Origin: Anniella stebbinsi
Lineage: Eukaryota; Chordata; Lepidosauria; Squamata; Anniellidae
DNA: 64,000 bases
Direction of reading: 5' to 3'
NCBI GenBank assembly: GCA_029215795.1
Contig: JARDYH010000004.1
Coordinates: forward strand, 217,428,017 to 217,492,016
Shown: positions 27,601 to 35,800 of the stretch, in pieces
Numbering within the stretch: position 1 is the first letter of the stretch
Layout of the letters: each line of letters begins with the position of its first letter
Notes under the pieces: generated by a model
What the model saw: only the letters and a program-made list of their open reading frames with translations
Told to the model about the DNA's origin: nothing
Databases searched by the model: none
Position numbers and translations under genes: made by a program

Positions 27601-29823
27601 CCCAAGAATGGGGCTTTCTTGGGTTGTTGATTAAAGCTGATTGAAACAGGAAGCAATGAGCATGCAGGTGGCAGCATGCTCCCTGCGTTGCTCATGGCCA
27701 TGGCAGTTCAAGGGTTAAACAACCCATGAATTGACATTACATGTGAACCGGGTCGGTGTGTCCAACAAATATTAATCAAGCTCATGAAAGTTGAGCTGAG
27801 AAAAATGTGATGGTGAAGATGAAATATCTCCTGACAAAGTCTGGAATGATATAGAGGGCTAAAATACAAAAAGAGTGAGGAAAGATTTAGCTATCACAAA
27901 TGGTAGCTTAGAAATATGAGAGGTAAAGTATAGAGCATAGGATGCAGAACTGCTTTCAGCCTCAGGGCCAAATTTCACTTCAGAGAAGCTTTCAGGGGTT
28001 ACATTCCAGTGGTGGGCAGGGCCAAAGGCAAAAGGGCAGGGCAACAAATACCGGCATATTTTAGCTTAGAGCTCTTACTGCCGGTAATTAAGCCATAGGA
28101 GAGGCATTTCAGACTTTTAGAATGGGGAGGGGGACTGCACAAAAGCCAAGAAATCATCAAATAGTGGGGGGGGGAGGAAGGAGTTAGGGCCAGAGGAAGG
28201 TAACAGGGCCATCTGGGGAAACTTAGTGGGCCGCATTTGGCCTCCAGGCTTGAGGTTCTGCACCACTGATATAGAAGCATGGTGGTGATGCATACATTTA
28301 CTGCTAGCTCTCTCCTTTGATTTTATCCCCTTTTACAGGCTCGAGCCAAACAACTCTACAAAGCAGGATACAAAATGTTAGCACACTTGGCTAACGCAGA
28401 TGCAGAAGTGCTGGTAAAGGCTGTTGAGCATTTGTCCAGACGTCAGGCCAGACAATTAGTTTCATCTGCAAAGGTGAGTAAAATGGCTGTGAAAAGCCCT
28501 GAAGAAAATGCTTTCCCAGCACGAATCAGCCTTCACTAATGCTGGTGAGAAGACAGGAGTAATAGAGACTCCCCACCCCTTTCGGAATGCCATATTGATA
28601 TTGTTGCCTAAATTTACCAGAGACGTTGCATAACTACCCTGAGCAAAGCAGCCTTGCTTTTGAGCTAGGACAACTACTTCCTGGCTGCCTAACAGGCATA
28701 GAGCGATGGATTGCTGACAGATTGGAGGAAAAATTGCTTTCCTCTTTTGGGAAAATGTGATGAACTGCCTATATTATACTGCTAGCAAATGCACAGGGCA
28801 CACATTGTATCTCTTTGCAGGTTTCCTGGCAGGGAGGGGGGCCAGGTGGAACGGATGGCAGATTTTGCTCTCATCACAGGAGTGTCCTGAAGTGCAGCAC
28901 TTTGCATTTTTCATAGGACTGAATGACAAGTGTTGGCTAATATGGGAGAAAGTGAAAAGGTGTAGTTGGAGGTATCATAAGAGGTGAGGGCTGAATCTAG
29001 TCCCCGCTTCTGATGATCCCGGCCACTGAAAATCAAACCTTGCCCTTTCATCTGCATAGCCCTGTCCTAGTTTCGCTTCTTAATCACTCTAGAATGTGTC
29101 AAAGGCTCCCTCTACATGAAAGATTTAAAGCTCTTACAAGGCGTATTACTGATTTTACCTCTACAAGAGCGGAGCGCAAATCGGGTCCAGGCGCTTTATA
29201 TCTCCTATTATGTGCATTTTCGCATTTGCGGTAAAGAGCGACTTTTTATTTACTGCGGGAGTAAGAGCGCCTTATGGCCGTGTAAACAATTTCTGTGCAG
29301 TCACATTAACGATCAGAGTGGGCGGACTATGGTTGGGATGTCATGCATGAATAGAACTGCCCCTCCCAGTTTTTCTTTTAGTTTTATTTCCTCTCTCCTC
29401 CTGGCCACTTCCTCCTTGTTCTCCATCTCTCAGGATGGAAGATCCAGGAATAGGTGACCTAACGTCTACTGGAAATAAAGTTTCTTTTAATCCCCCTGCT
29501 GGAATATTTCGTTCATGGAGACACGGGGCCAGATGGAGGTGGTTCCACAGAAAGCAAGGGGGTTGTAAGGATATGCATATGTGCGGATAATTAGCTATCC
29601 GCTTAGACAAATTGTCCCCTCCCTTGCTGGGTTCCTGACATTGAGCTGCGTGTGTGTGTGCGTGTGTAAAAAGAGAAGTTATTACTGAGATGGGAAGCAG
29701 GGAAAGGGGGGGGCAGACTGAGGGGAGGGGGGTTTCATGCTTTTAACTTCGCCGGAGTCACTGCACACCCTCTTCATGCCTACCTGCCTGCCTCCGTCCA
29801 TTCACACACACAAGCTCGCTTGC

Positions 29824-29858
<35 letters not shown>

Positions 29859-32800
29859 CCCCTATAGTATTTGTACCTGGGAGCCCGCGAGATCGAGCCA
29901 GAGAGGCAGCAGATCTGCCTAGCAGGAGGAGGTTGGAAAGTATTCCTTTACTCCTGAGCAGTTCTGGGAAGGGGGTACAGCTTCAGATGGCGATTGGGCG
30001 AAAGGGGGGGAGAGAGAGGCAGCCGAACAGGTTAACCAGGTGATTACCGGCAGGTAACCAAAGGCAGGAGATTCTAGTGGGCAGGGAGAAGAAACAACAG
30101 GAACCGGAATGGGCAGTTCCTCCGGGAAAAAGCGCATTACTTCCAGAACATCTCCTTGTTCAAGCCCCAATTTATAAAGCATTTCTTCGCATGTAAACAA
30201 CTTTAAATCGCCTTCCAGAGCGCCCGTCATGCGCTTCGAAGGCTCTCGTGTATAGGTATTAGGCGCAAACGCACTTCTTCTTCGTGGTCTCTGTGCATCA
30301 CACATATGGGCTCGCGCCGACGCCGAGCCTGCTTCCGGGAAACTTAGCTAGCTTAGACTTTTGGCGGGAACCCCTCCCCCCACCATCCTACCGCGCATGC
30401 TCAGGGCTCCCGCCTCTCCATTTACCTCAGTTCTTCTTCGACCGCTTCGCCAACTAGCCTCGCGGGAGACTTTCTCCGGTACGTTGTGCCTGTATTGAGA
30501 GAGAAGAAGATAGTTTATAGTTAGCTTAGGCTCGTTCGTTTATAGTTGTTAGTTAGTATAGTTATAGTTAAAAAAAAAAAAAAAAAAATTTTCAATACAG
30601 TTTATAGATTATTAGTTAGAATAGCTGTTCAAGCGGCTGGCCATCTTATGGCACAGACCGCGTTATTTAGACGCTGTTCGCGGTGTAGGGCCAAAATAGC
30701 CCTCTCCGACGGGCACTCGCTGTGCCTCATTTGCCTGGGAGAGGCCCACGTAGTTGAGTCGTGCTGCCATTGTATGCGTTTCTCGCGGCAGACACGACGA
30801 AATAGGGCTGATCGCCTTCGGAGTCTTCTGTGGACAAAGGCCTTATCGGCGGTTGACCGACCACGTCCCTCTATGATGCTAGGGGTGACTTCTGGGGAGA
30901 GTCGTCAACACTCTAGCCCAGCGTCTCCGGTTTCCCCCCTTTTAGGGGCGGTGGTGCCGGCATCGATACCGGACATCTCACCGGTTTCCTCACCGGTGCC
31001 GGTAAAGAAATCAAAAAAGTCCAAGCCGAAGAAATCGTCAAAAGCTGCTGCGACATCGATATCGACTTCGGCATCGATATCGACTTCGGCATCGAAAAAA
31101 GCGCGGCCGTCCTCCATGCCTTCCTCGGCATCGGTGAAAGTCGTCGCTACGGTGCACAAGTCATCATCGGTACCGACCAGACTGTCGGTACCGTCGCACC
31201 GCTCGACATCGATAGCGTCGACATCGCAAGCATCGGTTACAGAACTTTCTTCAGCACCATCGGTAGCGAAGAGACCTACGCCATCCATGGCCTCGCTACT
31301 GCGTACGCCGTCGACGCCTAGGGCTCAGCCTCAACCAGCTGCGCTGTCGCCCTCCAGGTCTTTGCCGTCACCAGCCCCAATGCCGATACTTCTCCAATCG
31401 GATTCGGAGCAGCCACCGAGACTCTCGTCACCGAGACAACCCAGGACGCATCGACGTCGAAGGCATAGCTCTCGAAGCCGATCACACTCGAGATCACGCT
31501 CTCGCTCTCGCTCTAGAGACTGGGATATCTACTCCGAGAGATCACGGCACTCAGAGCGTAAGCGTTATCGCTTTGATCCATACACGGGGCATAGGATCGG
31601 GGGGGAGAACACCCCGCCGCCGGTCCCTCCGCGAAGGACCACCTCGTTGAACCAACCCGCTACTCGCCATCGAAGCAGTTCGACAACGAGGCGCCATGAA
31701 CAGACGCCATCGGCGCCGACACGGCGCAGACAGCAGTCGCAATCCTTTGAAGACTACCCATCGGACACGTCTTCAGCGCCTTCTCCACGACCATCAGAGC
31801 CATCACCATTGGACACGGTCAGTAACGAGGAACGTGCCTCTCCCACGATGGAGATGGGCAGCTTCACGGACCAAATGCTTAGGCTTACGCAGTCTCTGAA
31901 TATAGAGTGCCAACAGCCTGTTGAGGACTCAGACGACGGGATATACGATGTTATGTCTACAGAGCCGTCACCGCAGCTAACCCTGCCAATGGTTAAGGCG
32001 CTGCTAAAGACAATTAAACAATCTTGGGAACACCCAGCCACTGTTGGTGCGACTTCCAAACGTCTTGATGCCATTTACAAGGTCAAGGAGTCGCAGGCAC
32101 CTTTCCTCTTCCAACATCCGAAGCCAAATTCGGTTGTTGTGGAGGCTGCGCAGGGCAGGTCGGGTAAGGTGCATTCCGCCCCAACTGATAAGGAGGGACG
32201 TAAGCTCGATGCCTACGGCCGTAGGATCTATGCGTCAACATCTTTAGGCATAAAGGTAACAAATTACATGGCTCTCATGGCACGTTACCAACTATTTTTA
32301 TGGGAGAAAATATCTTCTTTGACTGATTGCCTGCCTGACGACCAGCGTGAACTCGCTCGTGTCTTCCAGTCAGAAGCTATCAGGTTGTCCAGGCAGGAGC
32401 TGACAACAGCGCGGCATCTGACGGACTGTGTCTCGAAGGCTATGGTTGGTGCAGTAGCCTTACGCCGACATGCATGGTTGCGCTCGGCATCCCTGCCGCA
32501 AGAGACCAAAAATCGAATAGAGGACCTTCCTTTTGATGGGGAGGGCCTGTTTCATACTGATACTGACACCACGATGGATACGCTGCACAAAGCTAGAATG
32601 ACAGCGAGGAAGATGGGCTTCCAACAACCACAGCAGCCCTATCGTTCCCGAAAATGGTACAGGCCAGTCCCATACCAGCCTAGACCGCAACAGGACAGGG
32701 CGCAGCGGTATCACCCAACATCGTCCCAATCATATCAGTCGCGGAAGACGACGCCGCGTTTTCAGCAACGCAACAAACAACCACAACAAAACAAACGTCG

Positions 32801-35800
32801 TCTTTGACTTGACGCCTCGTCTACTCACCAACAACCCATCTGCAAACAAATTACAGCCCTTTCTGCAAACATGGTCAGCAGTAACATCAGACGCTTGGAT
32901 TTTAAACATCATCGCGGAGGGCTACAAAATAGAGTTCGAAGTTCCTCCTCCGCTTGGCATCATAAAAGTTACGCCTCCCTCGGAGACCTTGAAACAAGAG
33001 ACTACCGCACTCCTAAACAAGGAAGCGATCACGAGGGTGCCACTCCATCAACTGCGTGCGGGGTTCTACTCCCGTTATTTTACGGTGCCAAAAAGAGACG
33101 GGGGACTTCGTCCCATTATGGATCTCAGAATTCTGAACAAATTCATACTACACAAAAAATTCCGTATGATCACCTTGGCATCCGTCCTACCCATGCTGCG
33201 GAGGGGCAACTGGTTCACGCTAATAGACCTAAAAGACGCATATTTCCACATTGCCATTCACCCAGACCATCGTCGTTATCTGCGTTTTGTCATTGGGCGT
33301 CAAGCGTTCCAGTTCTCCGTCCTTCCTTTCGGTCTGAAGTCGGCACCAAGAGTGTTTACCAAGTGCATGTCGGCAGTTTGCGCGTACCTACGATCTCGCA
33401 ACATCGATTTGTATCCTTACCTGGACGATTGGTTGATCGTTTCAACCTCCAGAGGCCAGGCGCTTGCCGACGTCCACGAGGTCATCTCTCTTCTGTCATC
33501 GCTTGGGCTGCAGATAAATTACAAAAAATCCATCATTCAACCTTCGCAACAGCTGCAGTTCATCGGAGTTACCCTCGACTCAACTGTAGGAAGGGCGTTC
33601 CTACCACCGGACAGAGTTACGAGTCTGCAGCACCTTTCTTTAAAATTGCAGGGCCGCCCTCGAGTTTCAGCATTCGTAATCCTCCGTTTACTCGGGTTCA
33701 TGGCAGCAGCCGTCTTCGTCGTCCGATGGGCGCGACTTCGTATGCGCCCCCTTCAGCAGTTTCTACTACAGCACTACTCACCACTTCAAAACCCACACAA
33801 CCTAATACTTACCGTCCCGGGGTCGATAAGGGAGTCGCTCCGCTGGTGGTCGAGTTGGCACAACCTTTGCCAGGGCATGCCCTTCGTGTCGCGGGGTCCG
33901 TCTCGCGTAGTAACAACGGATGCATCGCTAGAAGGATGGGGTGCTCACCACGGAGAGCTGAGGGCACAAGGAAGATGGTCACGTTCAGAGAAGTGCCTTC
34001 ACATCAATATGTTGGAGCTACTAGCGGTAAAAAAGGCCTTACACGTTTTTTTACCACGCTTGAGAGGGCGTCATGTCCGCATCCTGACAGACAATACCAC
34101 AGTTGTGTGGTATCTGAACAAGGAGGGAGGGACCAGGTCTCGCCGCCTCCTTCGTCTGGTCATGGACATTCTGCAATGGGCCATCTCCCACAACATTCTA
34201 CTGTCAGCGTTACACATTGCGGGAAAAGACAATACCACAGCGGATATTCTCAGCCGATCGTTCGCGGACACACACGAGTGGCAACTCAACACTCGCATTC
34301 TGGGTCGTCTTTTCGCTCGTTGGGGAACACCCGACATCGACCTCTTCGCGACGGCTGCCAATGCAGTGTGTCCGATGTATTGCTCCAGAGCAGGAATAGG
34401 GAAAGCGTCTCTCGGGGACGCGTTCCAATGGGACTGGTCGAGAGGCCTTCTCTACATTTTCCCACCGTTCCCACTCATTGCGAGAGCAGTGACCACTCTC
34501 AGGCGACACGATGCGGACGCCATAGTAGTAGCCCCGTGGTGGCCAAGGCAAGCTTGGTTCACGTCGCTACTCAGACTAGCGAAGGCGGAGTTTTTGAACC
34601 TACCTTACAGTCACGACCTTCTGTCTCGCGAGGACGGGAGAGTCCTTCACCACGAGGTCCGGTCTCTGCACTTAACGGCCTGGAGAATCCGTCGTCCTGG
34701 AGGGCACTGGACATTCCAGAACAAATAAAATCTGTTCTGGAAGCTGCACGAAAGCCATCCACTAGATTGTCGTATGAGAGAAAATGGAAGCGTTTTCAAC
34801 AATATGCGCTTCTTAATAACTTTGACTCTAACACGTCCGACATGCCTAGCATCATCGCTTTTCTTTATTCACTGCACGTCCAAGGTCTGAAACCAACTTC
34901 TATTAAAGTTTACCTGTCTGCTATTGCAGCTAACCACGGGCTGGTGAACGGTTTCTCTGTTTTTAGCCACCCAATGGCGAGGGCATTTTTAAAAGGGTTG
35001 CACAATTTGTTTCCTGCTATTCGTCCAATAATTCCACAGTGGAGCCTATCCCTCGTCCTCACAGTTCTTACTTCTAGACCGTTCGAACCGTTGGCTACAG
35101 TTGATGTTCGTTTGTTGACACTTAAAACTATGTTCCTAGTTGCAGTCACGTCTGCTAGACGTGTTTCGGAATTAGCGGCTCTGTTAATAGATCCCCCGTA
35201 TTTGCAGTTTTTTAGAGACAAAGTGGTATTACGTCCTGACCCCACTTTTGTGCCCAAAGTTTCAACCTATTTTCATGTTAGTCAAGACATTGTCTTGCCC
35301 ACTTTTTTCAACACTTCATCGGACCCCTTGTCGTCAACGTTGCATACACTAGACGTGAGAAGAGCACCGGCGTTCTATAAGGCAAGAACAGAATCTTTCA
35401 GAAAGTCCCGTAGCTTATTCATTTGCTACGGAGGTGTCGCTAAGGGACTGGCGGTCTCTCGACAACGCATCTCTAAATGGGTTGTGGAGACCATTACTTT
35501 GGCCTACAAAATTGCAAAGAGAGATCCACCTTTTCAGGTGACAGCACATTCTGCCAGAGCGCAGGCAACCTCTTCAGCCTTGCTTCATGGAGCCTCGCTC
35601 GCTGATCTTTGCAAAGCAGCCACTTGGTCTAATGCCTCTACCTTCATTAGACATTATCGGCTGGATGTCAGAGCCAGACAGGACTCCTCGTTTGGAAGAG
35701 CGGTCCTCTCTTCGATTTGCCAATGACCAACCAGCATCCCAACCCACCTCCGGTAAGTCTCTGCTTGTTATTCGCCCATATGTGTGATGCACAGAGACCA

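Noticed and set aside
29919..30305. A 128-codon minus-strand open frame that looks protein-like
   Set aside because: It spans the boundary of DIRS copy 2 and reads the GC-rich arm shared with the non-coding element at 42686-43038, so it is an accidental frame.
30905..31288. Acidic 127-codon minus-strand frame inside DIRS copy 2 ORF1
   Set aside because: It is the mirror of the Ser-rich, TCG-rich Gag coding sequence (Asp/Glu codons opposite Ser/Arg-type codons). There is no homology, and copy 1 has no matching frame.
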